DNA from: Bacteroidales bacterium | Lineage (GTDB): Bacteria > Bacteroidota > Bacteroidia > Bacteroidales > UBA932 | Reading direction: 5' to 3' | Assembly: GCA_024401925.1 (NCBI GenBank) | Contig: JAKSKD010000018.1 | Span: 1 to 33,759, forward strand | Length of the DNA: 33,759 nucleotides | In this document: piece by piece, positions 6,272 to 15,411 of the stretch | How the letters are laid out: the number at the start of each line of letters is the position of its first letter | Position numbering within the stretch: the stretch's first letter is position 1 | Position numbers and translations under genes: made by a program | Notes under the pieces: model-generated | The model's database searches: none | Told to the model about the DNA's origin: nothing | Seen by the model: only the letters and a program-made list of their open reading frames with translations

Positions 6272-8209
6272 ATGGCTTTTTTGAAGTTCAACAAGGCGGA
6301 GCTCGTTAATCTCCATTATTCGACAAAGAGAGAGATTATCATAGCCAATAAAGTAGGCGGATATTGCAACACCACTATTGTGTCCTGCAATACCAGGCGC
6401 TACCACGGGCTCCTCGCCGTAACCCTGGACCGTTTCGGAGGGGACAAGTTCCTCCTGCTTTCATCCTTGGATGAGAGCCTTATCGTGAACGGAAAGCAGT
6501 TCAATCTCGGAATCCATTGTTATGGAGATGTCTATGAGCCGAGGGGACATAAATACATTGTGGATTTCAGCGCCGACCCTGTTCCTCAGATTACGTACAA
6601 GGTCGGTGAGATTGTTTTCAGAAAGAGTATTGTTCTTGTAAAGGATATCGATGAGGTTTTGATTAAGTTCGAACTTCTTCAGGCTCCTGCGAAGGCGGTA
6701 CTCCAGTTGAAGCCCTTCTTGGCTTTCAGAAACATTCACGCGCTGACACATCAGAACAATGAGGCCCGTACAGCACACGGTGAAGCAAAGAACGGATTGT
6801 CGTTCCGTATGTATGAACCGTTCCCTGACCTCTTCCTTCAGTTCAACAAGAAGACCGTGAAATTCGTCGATACCCCGTGCTGGTACAACAATATCACATA
6901 CATCGACGAGTACCGTCGTGGCTTTGACTGTATGGAGGATCAGTTCGTCCCGGGGTATTTTGAGACATCGATGAAGCCGGGAGACAGCCTCATTTTCTCT
7001 GCATCCAAGTTGGAGTGTGATCCGGTGGGATTCAAGAAGGTGTTCGATGCCGAGGTCAAGGACAGGGGCACCGTGGAGTCAATGCACGAACAGCTGTTGC
7101 GCTGTGCGGATTTTCTTATCTGCAACCACAACAATAAAAAGCGTATCACGGCCGGATATTCCTGGATGTACACCGGACTTCTTCGGGAAACGTTGTATGC
7201 ACTTCCGGGACTTACCCTGTTCGGAAAAAAGGATCCTGCCGAGTTCGAGGAAATCCTTGACAACCTGATTGCAGATGAAGAGGAAAGGCTCTTCCATAGG
7301 ACCACCCAGGTGGAGGCTCCATTGTATCTTGCATCTGTCCTTCAATACTATATTGAGTTCGGCGCAGACCCGAAGAAGGTATGGAGAAAATACGGAAAAG
7401 TCGTCAAGAGAATAATCACAAGTTATGAACCGGGAATCAGGAAAGAGGTTGCAATGCATCCGAACGGACTTCTGTGGGCCCAGATGGACGGCGTTGCATT
7501 GTCTTGGATGAATGCTTATCTCAACGGCCGTCCGGTTACGGAAAGAGCCGGATATCAGGTGGAGACAAATGCATTCTGGTATAATTCCATCTGCTTTGCG
7601 CTTGAAATGGAGGCTCTCTGCAAGTCCAAGGATGCTGAATTCATCAGGGAATGGAGCGGAATCAAATCACTCATCGAGAGGAATTTCAGGTCTATGTTCT
7701 GGAATTCGCAGTATGGCTGTCTTGCAGATTTTGTGGATGATAACGGCCAGAATATGGACATCAGGCCGAATCAGTTGTATGCACTCTGGGTCAAGTATTC
7801 TCCTCTTGAAGAGTCTCTGGCTCCTTCTATTCTCAGAGTCATTGACAATGAACTGGTTACCTCAAGAGGCCTGAGAACCCTGTCACCGAGGGACAACAAA
7901 TACAAGGGAGTATATGAAGGCTCGCAGGTGGACAGAGACCTTGCATACCATCAGGGATGTACCCGTCCGTTCCTTCTGGAACAATATGTGGATGTATGCT
8001 TCCGCATCAAGGGCCCGTCCTTCTGGAAGAAGGCACAATGGCTGGCGGAGGGACTGTATGCGGATCTCAATAAGCACGGTGTGGGTGCATTCTCCGAACT
8101 TTATGATGGAGATCCTCCTCACGAGGCGCACGGAGCTATTTCGTCTGCATTGAGCACGGCGGCGCTCTTGACAGTAGATTATCTTTTGGAAAAAAATAAG
8201 GAGGTGTAG
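6272..8209 (+). CDS. Glycogen debranching enzyme (amylo-alpha-1,6-glucosidase, GH133)
   Basis: A 645-residue protein. An N-terminal beta-sandwich domain (about 1-270) opens with KREIIIANKVGGYCNTTIV and CNTRRYHGLL, the hallmark of bacterial/archaeal glycogen debranching proteins. A C-terminal alpha/alpha-barrel (about 290-640) contains AGYSWM, PNGLLWAQMDG, RPNQLYALW and YHQGCTRPFLLEQY. The family hydrolyses alpha-1,6 branch points. The gene sits two bases before the GT4 gene and next to GH57. This debranching-GT4-GH57 trio is a recurring arrangement in Bacteroidota and marks the block as intracellular storage glucan metabolism. I see no signal peptide. Confidence 0.9.
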   Translation: MAFLKFNKAELVNLHYSTKREIIIANKVGGYCNTTIVSCNTRRYHGLLAVTLDRFGGDKFLLLSSLDESLIVNGKQFNLGIHCYGDVYEPRGHKYIVDFSADPVPQITYKVGEIVFRKSIVLVKDIDEVLIKFELLQAPAKAVLQLKPFLAFRNIHALTHQNNEARTAHGEAKNGLSFRMYEPFPDLFLQFNKKTVKFVDTPCWYNNITYIDEYRRGFDCMEDQFVPGYFETSMKPGDSLIFSASKLECDPVGFKKVFDAEVKDRGTVESMHEQLLRCADFLICNHNNKKRITAGYSWMYTGLLRETLYALPGLTLFGKKDPAEFEEILDNLIADEEERLFHRTTQVEAPLYLASVLQYYIEFGADPKKVWRKYGKVVKRIITSYEPGIRKEVAMHPNGLLWAQMDGVALSWMNAYLNGRPVTERAGYQVETNAFWYNSICFALEMEALCKSKDAEFIREWSGIKSLIERNFRSMFWNSQYGCLADFVDDNGQNMDIRPNQLYALWVKYSPLEESLAPSILRVIDNELVTSRGLRTLSPRDNKYKGVYEGSQVDRDLAYHQGCTRPFLLEQYVDVCFRIKGPSFWKKAQWLAEGLYADLNKHGVGAFSELYDGDPPHEAHGAISSALSTAALLTVDYLLEKNKEV

Positions 8210-8211
8210 GT

Positions 8212-9498
8212 ATGAGAGTATTAATGTTCGGTTGGGAATTTCCTCCTCATATCGCGGGCGGACTCGGAACTGCCTGTGAGGGTATTGTGAAAGGTCTTGC
8301 ATATAACGGAGTGGAAACATTGTTTGTCATGCCATCCGCTTCCGGCGATGAGGACCAGAGCGCTACGACCATCATCAATGCCAGCGATGTCGCCGTGGAT
8401 ACGGTTGACACCGACATTGACAGTTTTATGGACAAGGTGCAGTTTATGCGTGTCGGCACCAATCTCGTACCGTACGTCGATCCGGAACACTTTGAAGAGA
8501 TTGTTGAGAAAGAACGTCTGAGGGAGAACAAGGAGTTCAGGATCCGGTACGGTCAGAAGTACAAGTTCTCCGGAAAATATGGCGAGAATCTGATGGAGGA
8601 AGTTGCCCGATACGCGCTTGTAGGCGGCACTATCGCTTCCAGTCGTGCCGGTGAATTCGACGTCATACACGCACATGACTGGCTCACATACCTTGCCGGA
8701 ATCGCCGCCAAGCGAGCTTCCGGAAAGCCGCTGGTTGTCCACGTCCACGCCACTTCATTCGACCGCAGTTCCAACGGTGACATAGATACAAGGGTCTATG
8801 CAATAGAACGCAAGGGAATGGAGGAAGCGGACAGAGTTGTGACCGTGAGCGACCTGACAAGGAATATTGTCATCAATAAATATGGAATTAATCCGGAGAA
8901 AGTCGTAACGGTACACAATGCTGTCGATTTCGCCGGGAAGGAATCCGTGAGTGTCGAGAGGGGAGTGAAGGACAAGGTCGTGACTTTCCTCGGTCGCATT
9001 ACGTCTCAGAAGGGACCTGAGTATTTCATAGAGGCTGCGGCAAAAGTTATCAAGAGGACGAAGGGAGTCCGCTTCGTGATGGCCGGAAGCGGCGATATGA
9101 TGAATCGTTGTATCCGTCACGTGGCAAGGCTCGGCATCTCCGACCGTTTCCATTTCACAGGGTTCCTCAAGGGTGCTGAAGTGCAGAAGATGTTCGCGCT
9201 CTCGGATGTGTATATAATGCCTTCTGTCTCAGAGCCGTTCGGAATCTCTCCGCTCGAAGCTATGCGCACCAATGTTCCGTCTATCATTTCCAAGCAGTCG
9301 GGGGCTGCGGAAGTCCTGAAATATGCCTTCAAGGTTGATTTCTGGGATATTGATGCAATGGCCGACGACATTTATGCCCTTCTGCAGTATCCGGCTCTGG
9401 CCGAGTTCGCTTCAAATGAAGGCTATGACGAGGTGAACAGGCTTAAGTGGAACGAAGCGACGGCCAAATTGAAAAAAGTATACGAATCAGTAATATAG
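8212..9498 (+). CDS. GT4 glycosyltransferase of the glycogen cluster
   Basis: A 428-residue GT-B enzyme. The N-terminal Rossmann domain starts MRVLMFGWEFPPHIAGGLGT, with a glycine-rich donor loop like that of starch and glycogen synthases; DVIHAHDWLTYLAG near residue 155 is also synthase-like. The C-terminal domain (GT4) has FLGRITSQKGPEYFIEAA and the E-x7-E motif Glu341/Glu349 in EPFGISPLEAM. The likely role is transfer of glucose from a nucleotide donor to an alpha-glucan; substrate is inferred from context. This matters because the GT3 synthase downstream is missing its catalytic half, and this enzyme may supply the elongating activity. AAGGAGGTG precedes the start, but it also encodes the end of the upstream protein, so it may be chance. 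Confidence 0.85.
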   Translation: MRVLMFGWEFPPHIAGGLGTACEGIVKGLAYNGVETLFVMPSASGDEDQSATTIINASDVAVDTVDTDIDSFMDKVQFMRVGTNLVPYVDPEHFEEIVEKERLRENKEFRIRYGQKYKFSGKYGENLMEEVARYALVGGTIASSRAGEFDVIHAHDWLTYLAGIAAKRASGKPLVVHVHATSFDRSSNGDIDTRVYAIERKGMEEADRVVTVSDLTRNIVINKYGINPEKVVTVHNAVDFAGKESVSVERGVKDKVVTFLGRITSQKGPEYFIEAAAKVIKRTKGVRFVMAGSGDMMNRCIRHVARLGISDRFHFTGFLKGAEVQKMFALSDVYIMPSVSEPFGISPLEAMRTNVPSIISKQSGAAEVLKYAFKVDFWDIDAMADDIYALLQYPALAEFASNEGYDEVNRLKWNEATAKLKKVYESVI

Positions 9499-9507
9499 AA
9501 TGTTATT

Positions 9508-10692
9508 ATGAAGAAGAAAGTATGTCTGTATTTCCAAGTACATCAGCCTGCGAGACTGCGTCTGTATCGGTTCTTCGATATCGGCAAGGATTCGCATTAC
9601 TATGATGATTTTGCAAACAGAACAATTCTTAAAAGAGTGGTGCAGAAGTGCTATCTTCCTATGAATGAACTTTTGCTTGAAGCAATAGGAAAACATAATG
9701 GGGATTTCAAGGTGTCATTTTCCATTTCGGGCTCTGCACTGGAACAATTTGAAAGGTATGCACCGGAGGTAATCGACAGTTTCAAAAGGCTGGCGGAAAC
9801 GGGCTGTGTGGAATTTCTCAGCGAGACATATTATCACTCGCTCGCTTCTTTGTCATCTCCTGCCGAGTTCAAGCACCAGGTGGAAAAACACAAGGCAAAG
9901 ATCAAGGAACTGTTTGATGTGGATACTACAGCCTTCCGCAATACTGAGCTGATATATTCTGATTCGATCGGTTCTGCTGTCTATGATATGGGCTTCAAGA
10001 CTATGCTGACAGAAGGAGCAAGGCACATTATGGGATGGAGAAGTCCGAATTATGTGTATTCCAACGATATGCAGCCGGATCTCAAACTGCTCCTCAGGAA
10101 TTATTCCCTGAGCGATGACATAGCATTCCGTTTTTCCAACAGGGCCTGGGAGGAATATCCTCTGACTGCAGAGAAATATTGTTCGTGGCTTAATGCGGCC
10201 GAAGGGGACATTGTCAATCTTTTTATGGACTATGAGACTTTCGGAGAGCATCAGGATGCATTCTGTGGTATCTTTGATTTCATGAAAGCTCTGCCTGACG
10301 TCCTTCTCGGAAACGGTAATTTCGAGTTTGTCACTCCTTCTCAGGCATCTTCTGAATTGGAGCCTGTAGGAGATTTGTCCGTCCCTGAGGCCATTTCGTG
10401 GGCGGATGAAGAGAGGGATGTCACTGCATGGCTTGGAAATTCCCTGCAGAAAGATGCGTTCAATAAGTTGTACCATCTGACAGAGAAACTGTCCATTATC
10501 GATGACCCTGTCCTCTGGTCTGATTTCGGACATCTTCAGGAGAGTGATCATCTGTACTATATGTGCACCAAGTTCTTCTCTGACGGGGAAATCCACAAGA
10601 GGTTCAATCCATACGATACACCTTACGAGGCCTTCATCAACTATATGAATGTGCTGAGTGACTTTATTATCAGAGTGAACGAAAGATGTTAA
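9508..10692 (+). CDS. GH57 alpha-amylase-type glycoside hydrolase
   Basis: A 394-residue intracellular enzyme of family GH57. Conserved motifs appear in order: FQVHQP near residue 10, SFSISGSALEQ near residue 70, FRNTELIYSD with the expected nucleophile Glu147, and MDYETFGEH with the expected acid/base Asp241. The length is typical of the short Bacteroidota proteins, lacking long C-terminal extensions. Family members include alpha-amylases, 4-alpha-glucanotransferases and branching enzymes, and the sequence alone does not fix the specificity. Position between the GT4 gene and the phosphorylase supports a role in trimming or rearranging glycogen chains. The start of the next gene overlaps its end by seven bases. 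Confidence 0.88.
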   Translation: MKKKVCLYFQVHQPARLRLYRFFDIGKDSHYYDDFANRTILKRVVQKCYLPMNELLLEAIGKHNGDFKVSFSISGSALEQFERYAPEVIDSFKRLAETGCVEFLSETYYHSLASLSSPAEFKHQVEKHKAKIKELFDVDTTAFRNTELIYSDSIGSAVYDMGFKTMLTEGARHIMGWRSPNYVYSNDMQPDLKLLLRNYSLSDDIAFRFSNRAWEEYPLTAEKYCSWLNAAEGDIVNLFMDYETFGEHQDAFCGIFDFMKALPDVLLGNGNFEFVTPSQASSELEPVGDLSVPEAISWADEERDVTAWLGNSLQKDAFNKLYHLTEKLSIIDDPVLWSDFGHLQESDHLYYMCTKFFSDGEIHKRFNPYDTPYEAFINYMNVLSDFIIRVNERC

Positions 10693-13600
10693 ATCCCGAT
10701 TATCTGTTCGAAGTCAGCTGGGAGGTCTGCAACAAGGTCGGAGGTATTTATACCGTCCTTTCCACGAAGGCTCTCCACCAGCAGTCCCTGTTAGGTAGGC
10801 ATCATATTTTCGTCGGACCTGACACCTGGATGAATACTGAGACCAATCCGGAGTTTACCGAGGATGCGTCGCTGTATCGCAGATGGCGTGAAAGCGCTGT
10901 GGATGAAGGAATCAGAGTGAGGGTCGGCTATTGGAACATTCCGGGCAGACCGGTTGCGATACTTGTAGATTTCAAGCAGTTCCTTGTGCGGCAGAACGAG
11001 ATTCTGACTGATATGTGGAATAAGTTCGGAGTGGACTCCCTGAGCGGAGACTGGGATTACAAGGAATCCGCCCTGTTCGGATATGCTGCCGGCCGAACCA
11101 TAGAAAGTTTCTACCGGCACAATCTGTACGCATCGGACAAAGTCGTCGCCCAGTTCCACGAATGGCAGGCGGGGGCCGGCCTGCTGTATCTCAAATCAGT
11201 GAACATCCCGATTGCTACCGTTTTTACGGCTCATGCGACTGTTGTGGGACGCTCCATCTGCGGAAATCAGCTTCCGCTCTACAATCATCTGGCAGAGTAT
11301 GACGGGGATGCTATGGCATCCAAATTGGGTGTTGTGTCGCGGCATAGCTTGGAGAAGGTATCCGCAACCAATGCAGACGTGCTGACAACCGTCAGCGAAA
11401 TCACCGCCCGTGAATGCCGCCAGTTCTTCGGACGTGATGTGGATGTCATTACTCCAAACGGGTTTGCAAACGGTTTCGCACTGTCAGATGATGACGACAC
11501 CCTTTGGGGAAAACAAATTAAGTATTATCAGGAAGCCTGGTCAAAGGCTTTGGAAAAAATAGTGGAGAAGAGGGGTGAATTCCCTTCAATTAGAGAGGAT
11601 AATTCAATGGAAATCAACACAATCGAAATTAATGCGCCTTCTTGGAAGAGCGTGATGGTTACACGTCGTCTCCCTGAGGCGCTTGAAGGACTGGAAATTT
11701 TGTCAAAGAACCTTTGGTGGTGCTGGAACGAGAGCGCCAAGGCTTTGTTTAAGATTATTTCCCCTGAGGTATGGCACAATTCGGGACATAACCCAAGGGC
11801 TGTATTGGACACCGTAAGTATCAAGAGATTCAATGCTCTGGCTGAGGATGCCTCATTCCTTGCCCAACTCAAGGATGTAATGGATGAGTTCAATGCGTAT
11901 ATGCAGGAAAAGGCAAAGAGAACGGATCCGTCAATAGCTTATTTCTGTATGGAGTACGGCTTGGACTCTTCGCTCCAGATTTATTCCGGAGGCCTTGGAA
12001 TTCTTGCCGGAGATTATCTTAAAGAAACCAGTGATATGAATGTCAATCTGGTTGCCGTGGGCCTCCTGTACAGATATGGCTATTTCTCACAGGTGCTTTC
12101 TTCACAGGGAGACCAGATCAGCCAGTACAATCCTCAGGATTTCCTGAAAATCCCTGCCGAACCTGCACTTGATGCAAACGGTGAATGGCTTACAACCAGT
12201 GTTGCTTTCCCGGGAAGAAATATCACTGCGCGTGTATGGAAGGTCGCTGTCGGACGTACAGACCTTTATCTGCTCGACACAGATTTCGAGGCTAACCGCC
12301 AGGATGACCGTCAGGTGACCCACCAACTTTACGGAGGGGATTGGGAAAACCGTCTGAAGCAGGAACTTCTGCTAGGTATCGGCGGAATCCGTGCGCTCAG
12401 AAAGCTCGGAATCAATCCGCAGATATATCATTGCAATGAGGGTCACGCTGCTTTCATCGGCCTTGAAAGACTGTATGAATATATCCAGAATGATAATCTC
12501 AATTTCAGCGAGGCACTTGAGGTTGTCAGGGCAAGTTCTCTGTTTACAACCCATACTCCTGTCCCTGCCGGCCACGATGCTTTCGAGGAAGGAATGCTCC
12601 GCCAGTACATAGGCCACTATCCTGAAAGACTTAAGATTGACTGGGGAACTCTTATGGGACTTGGCCGCACCAATCAGAATGATGCTAACGAGCGTTTCTC
12701 GATGAGCGTCTTCGCCGCCAATATCTCCCAGAATGTGAACGGAGTATCAATGTTGCACGGACAGGTCAGCAAAGACATCTTCTCTAATATGTATCCGGGA
12801 TATCTCCCTGAGGAACTGCACATCAGTTACGTTACGAACGGAGTGCATTATCCTACCTGGGCATCCAAGGAATGGAAGCAGATTCACGCAAGAGTGTTCG
12901 GACCGGAGTTCGCAACGCATCATTATGACAAGAAGTGCTTCGAGGGCATCTACAAAGTATCAGATGAGGAAATCTGGAACACCCGTGACGTCCTCAAGAA
13001 AGATCTTGTTTATACAATCATAAAGAAATTGTCCGACCCTCAGATTGGCAGCCACTATTCCCCGAGCCAGATTGTGAAGATCAAGAAGACGTTGCGCGAT
13101 GATGTGCTTACCATCGGCTTTGCGAGACGTTTCGCTACATATAAGAGAGCAATGCTTCTGTTCTCGAATCTGGACAGGCTTGATGCAATAGTCAACAATC
13201 CTGAGCGTCCGGTGCAGTTCGTATTTGCGGGCAAGGCTCACCCGGCAGACAAGGCCGGCCAGGATTTGATCCGTCAGATTGTGGAAATCTCAAAGCAGGA
13301 CAGATTTATCGGCAAGATTATCTTCGTACCGGGCTATGATATCACTCTTGCGAAGAGACTTGTTCAGGGCGTGGATGTATGGCTGAACAACCCTGCCCGT
13401 CCGCTCGAGGCTTCCGGTACTTCCGGAGAAAAGGCTTCGATGAACGGCGTAATGCATTTCTCCGTGCTTGACGGATGGTGGGTGGAAGGATACAAGGAAG
13501 GCGCAGGTTGGGCACTGCCTCAGGAAAAGACCTATGATGACAATTTCTATCAGAATGAGTTGGATTCAGCTACCATTTACACCATCATAGAAAATGAGAT

Positions 13601-14171
13601 AGCTCCGACATATTATGCCAAAGACCCTGCTACCGGGAGGTCAGCCGAGTGGATAAAGTACATAAAGAACACAGTGGCTCAGGTGGCTTGCAATTTCACC
13701 ACGAACCGTATGCTTACTGATTACGTCAATCAGTATTACGATCCGCAGAGCAAGCGTGCCTCTGAACTTGTCGCAGACAATTATGCAAAGGCACGTGGTA
13801 TTGCGGCTTGGAAGAAGCGTGTTCTCCGATACTGGCCGGATATAGAGGTAGTATCCTACAGACAGCCGGATTCTTCATACAGCCTTTCTGCTGAAAATCC
13901 TATGCAGGCTGAGGTCGTCCTGAATATCGGTGATCTCAAGCCTGAGGATGTGGGCGTGGAGATGCTGTTCTCGACCTATGACGCCAAGGGCAGTCTATGT
14001 ATCAGGGAGAAATTTGCCTTCAACCTCGTGGAATTCAAGGATGGAATCGCTACATATCGTACAGAGGTGCTCCCTGAAAGAACCGGTATGTATCAGGTGG
14101 CAACAAGACTCTACCCGAAGAATGAGAATCTTCCTCACAGACAGGATTTCCCTATCGTAAGATGGTTGTAG
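10686..14171 (+). CDS. Fusion of truncated GT3 glycogen synthase with GT35 alpha-glucan phosphorylase
   Basis: A 1161-residue protein. Residues 1 to about 264 match the N-terminal half of GT3 glycogen synthase (LFEVSWEVCNKVGGIYTVLS, ATVFTAHATVVGRS, TPNGF at 256-260). Residues 273 to about 300 (LWGKQIKYYQEAWSKALEK) resemble the last helix of GT3. The roughly 240 residues expected between them, the C-terminal Rossmann domain with donor-binding and catalytic residues, are absent without a frameshift. From Met308 a full-length (854-residue) phosphorylase follows: an N-terminal DUF3417-type segment (NLWWCWNESA), YFCMEYGLDSSLQIYSGGLG, HCNEGHAAF, TTHTPVPAGHDAF, and the PLP site with Lys916 in GTSGEKASMNG. 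The phosphorylase should release glucose-1-phosphate from glycogen. The synthase part is probably inactive but may bind glucan or a partner. An assembly error is not excluded. Confidence 0.88.
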   Translation: MLNPDYLFEVSWEVCNKVGGIYTVLSTKALHQQSLLGRHHIFVGPDTWMNTETNPEFTEDASLYRRWRESAVDEGIRVRVGYWNIPGRPVAILVDFKQFLVRQNEILTDMWNKFGVDSLSGDWDYKESALFGYAAGRTIESFYRHNLYASDKVVAQFHEWQAGAGLLYLKSVNIPIATVFTAHATVVGRSICGNQLPLYNHLAEYDGDAMASKLGVVSRHSLEKVSATNADVLTTVSEITARECRQFFGRDVDVITPNGFANGFALSDDDDTLWGKQIKYYQEAWSKALEKIVEKRGEFPSIREDNSMEINTIEINAPSWKSVMVTRRLPEALEGLEILSKNLWWCWNESAKALFKIISPEVWHNSGHNPRAVLDTVSIKRFNALAEDASFLAQLKDVMDEFNAYMQEKAKRTDPSIAYFCMEYGLDSSLQIYSGGLGILAGDYLKETSDMNVNLVAVGLLYRYGYFSQVLSSQGDQISQYNPQDFLKIPAEPALDANGEWLTTSVAFPGRNITARVWKVAVGRTDLYLLDTDFEANRQDDRQVTHQLYGGDWENRLKQELLLGIGGIRALRKLGINPQIYHCNEGHAAFIGLERLYEYIQNDNLNFSEALEVVRASSLFTTHTPVPAGHDAFEEGMLRQYIGHYPERLKIDWGTLMGLGRTNQNDANERFSMSVFAANISQNVNGVSMLHGQVSKDIFSNMYPGYLPEELHISYVTNGVHYPTWASKEWKQIHARVFGPEFATHHYDKKCFEGIYKVSDEEIWNTRDVLKKDLVYTIIKKLSDPQIGSHYSPSQIVKIKKTLRDDVLTIGFARRFATYKRAMLLFSNLDRLDAIVNNPERPVQFVFAGKAHPADKAGQDLIRQIVEISKQDRFIGKIIFVPGYDITLAKRLVQGVDVWLNNPARPLEASGTSGEKASMNGVMHFSVLDGWWVEGYKEGAGWALPQEKTYDDNFYQNELDSATIYTIIENEIAPTYYAKDPATGRSAEWIKYIKNTVAQVACNFTTNRMLTDYVNQYYDPQSKRASELVADNYAKARGIAAWKKRVLRYWPDIEVVSYRQPDSSYSLSAENPMQAEVVLNIGDLKPEDVGVEMLFSTYDAKGSLCIREKFAFNLVEFKDGIATYRTEVLPERTGMYQVATRLYPKNENLPHRQDFPIVRWL

Positions 14172-15037
14172 CAACCGGCTTTTTTGACGGCGTCCATACC
14201 GGACACCGGGAATTGATCAACGAACTTGTCAGTATGGCGTCGGAACGTCATACTGACAGTTTGGTTATTACTTTCTGGCCGCACCCGAGAATTGTACTGC
14301 ATCCTGATGAACATTTTCCGGGACTGCTTACTTCTTTGGAGGAGAGGCGCGCAAAGCTTCTGGAATATGGGGTTGACAGGGTGGAAGTGATAGAATTTAC
14401 AAAAGAGTTCAGCAGTCTGACGGCATCCGGGTTCATTGACGAGTACGTGAGGCGCAAGTTTGGAGCGGATGCGCTTGTAATGGGCTATGATAACAGACTT
14501 GGATGTGATTTGAAGGGCTCTGAAGAAATAAGGTCGGCATTTGCAGGATGTTCTCCCGAGATTCTCATAGCTGGACGCAAGGACAGCGATGGTATGGCGA
14601 TCAGTTCTACAAGAATACGCAGGGCTTTGTCGGAGGGGAATATTGAGCAGGCTTCAGCAATGCTGGGCTATGACTATACAATTGGAGGCGTAGTGGTTCA
14701 CGGACAGAAACTGGGACGGAAGTTGGGCTTCCCTACGGCAAATCTGGAAATGGATGAGCCGTTGAAAGTCATCCCTGCGCATGGAGCCTATTATGTGAAG
14801 GTGCGCGTGTGTGGCGAAGAGTACGGCGGGATGTGCAATGTCGGTGTGAGGCCGACGGTAGGAGGCAGTTGCCCTGTCATTGAGGCACATCTGTTCGGTT
14901 TTGACAGGGAAATTTATGGGGAAAAGATTGAGATTTCCTTTGTCCGCCGCATAAGAGGCGAGAAGAAATTCAGCGGTCTCGAAGAATTGAAACGCCAGCT
15001 TGAAATGGATAAAAAACTTTGTATCTTTGGGAAATAA
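14162..15037 (+). CDS. ribF: Bifunctional riboflavin kinase / FAD synthetase
   Basis: A 291-residue cytosolic enzyme that makes FMN and FAD from riboflavin. The N-terminal FAD synthetase (nucleotidyltransferase) domain has GFFDGVHTGH, TFWPHPR and AISSTRIRRAL. The C-terminal flavokinase domain (about 165-285) has GQKLGRKLGFPTANL and NVGVRPTVGG. The protein begins only about five residues before the GFFDGVH motif. It therefore lacks the usual 10-15 residue leading strand; the ATG overlaps the phosphorylase stop by ten bases and no better upstream start is visible. No FMN riboswitch precedes it, since it is embedded in the glycogen transcript. Its stop overlaps the next start (TAATG). Confidence 0.92.
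   Translation: MVVATGFFDGVHTGHRELINELVSMASERHTDSLVITFWPHPRIVLHPDEHFPGLLTSLEERRAKLLEYGVDRVEVIEFTKEFSSLTASGFIDEYVRRKFGADALVMGYDNRLGCDLKGSEEIRSAFAGCSPEILIAGRKDSDGMAISSTRIRRALSEGNIEQASAMLGYDYTIGGVVVHGQKLGRKLGFPTANLEMDEPLKVIPAHGAYYVKVRVCGEEYGGMCNVGVRPTVGGSCPVIEAHLFGFDREIYGEKIEISFVRRIRGEKKFSGLEELKRQLEMDKKLCIFGK
15000..15029 (+). promoter_or_regulatory. Putative internal promoter at the end of ribF
   Basis: TATCTTTG at 15022-15029 is a perfect -7 box, and TTG at 15000-15002 lies 19 bases upstream. It would start transcripts at or next to the ATG at 15037, giving a nearly leaderless mRNA. It also encodes the last residues of RibF, so chance is possible. Confidence 0.35.
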
Positions 15038-15372
15038 TGGACGATATAGGAGAAATATTCACTGTGGTTGTCACTTTGGCTGTGGCAGTACTTGGTTGTG
15101 CTATGAAGGCAAAGGAGGCAAAGACAAAGAAACTTGTCAGGGAATCCAAGGCCGGGCAGGAACCTGTCCTGAAAGATGAGCTTCCGTTTTCCGGAAGGTC
15201 TGTTTCTACCCCGAAACCTGTTGATTCATTTGAAGAAGGACAGAGAATGTTGAAGGAAACAGGGACAGAAATCCAGGCTGCCGGGCAGAAGCCAAAAAGG
15301 AAGAAACTGGATATTGACAAGAAGAAACTCGTAATATATTCGGAATTGCTCAAGCCAAAATTTGACGAATAG
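15037..15372 (+). CDS. Small membrane-anchored hypothetical protein
   Basis: A 111-residue protein with one N-terminal membrane helix (about residues 5-24, IFTVVVTLAVAVLGCAMKA). A highly charged Lys/Glu-rich tail of about 85 residues follows and is probably cytoplasmic. The start at 15037 overlaps the ribF stop by one base, arguing for translational coupling and against the in-frame ATG at 15019 inside ribF. It is likely the last gene of the xseA-to-ribF transcript, because a terminator-like hairpin follows before greA. I do not recognise a family. The layout of one anchor plus a charged tail is common among small Bacteroidales proteins of unknown function. Confidence 0.65.
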   Translation: MDDIGEIFTVVVTLAVAVLGCAMKAKEAKTKKLVRESKAGQEPVLKDELPFSGRSVSTPKPVDSFEEGQRMLKETGTEIQAAGQKPKRKKLDIDKKKLVIYSELLKPKFDE

Positions 15373-15393
15373 TAAACTGTTTTAAATTTTTAG

Positions 15394-15401
15394 TATATTT
15401 G
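15394..15401 (+). promoter_or_regulatory. -7 promoter element for greA
   Basis: TATATTTG matches TAnnTTTG. No good -33 box is spaced correctly. Transcription would begin near 15408, just before the hairpin at 15412-15440. Confidence 0.5.
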
Positions 15402-15411
15402 CAATAATATA

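Noticed and set aside
8198-8204. Strong Shine-Dalgarno-like AAGGAGG before the GT4 start
   Set aside because: It encodes the final residues of the upstream protein, and Bacteroidota rarely depend on Shine-Dalgarno pairing, so I do not list it as a regulatory site.
14162-14200. FMN riboswitch for ribF
   Set aside because: There is no intergenic leader; ribF starts inside the preceding gene.
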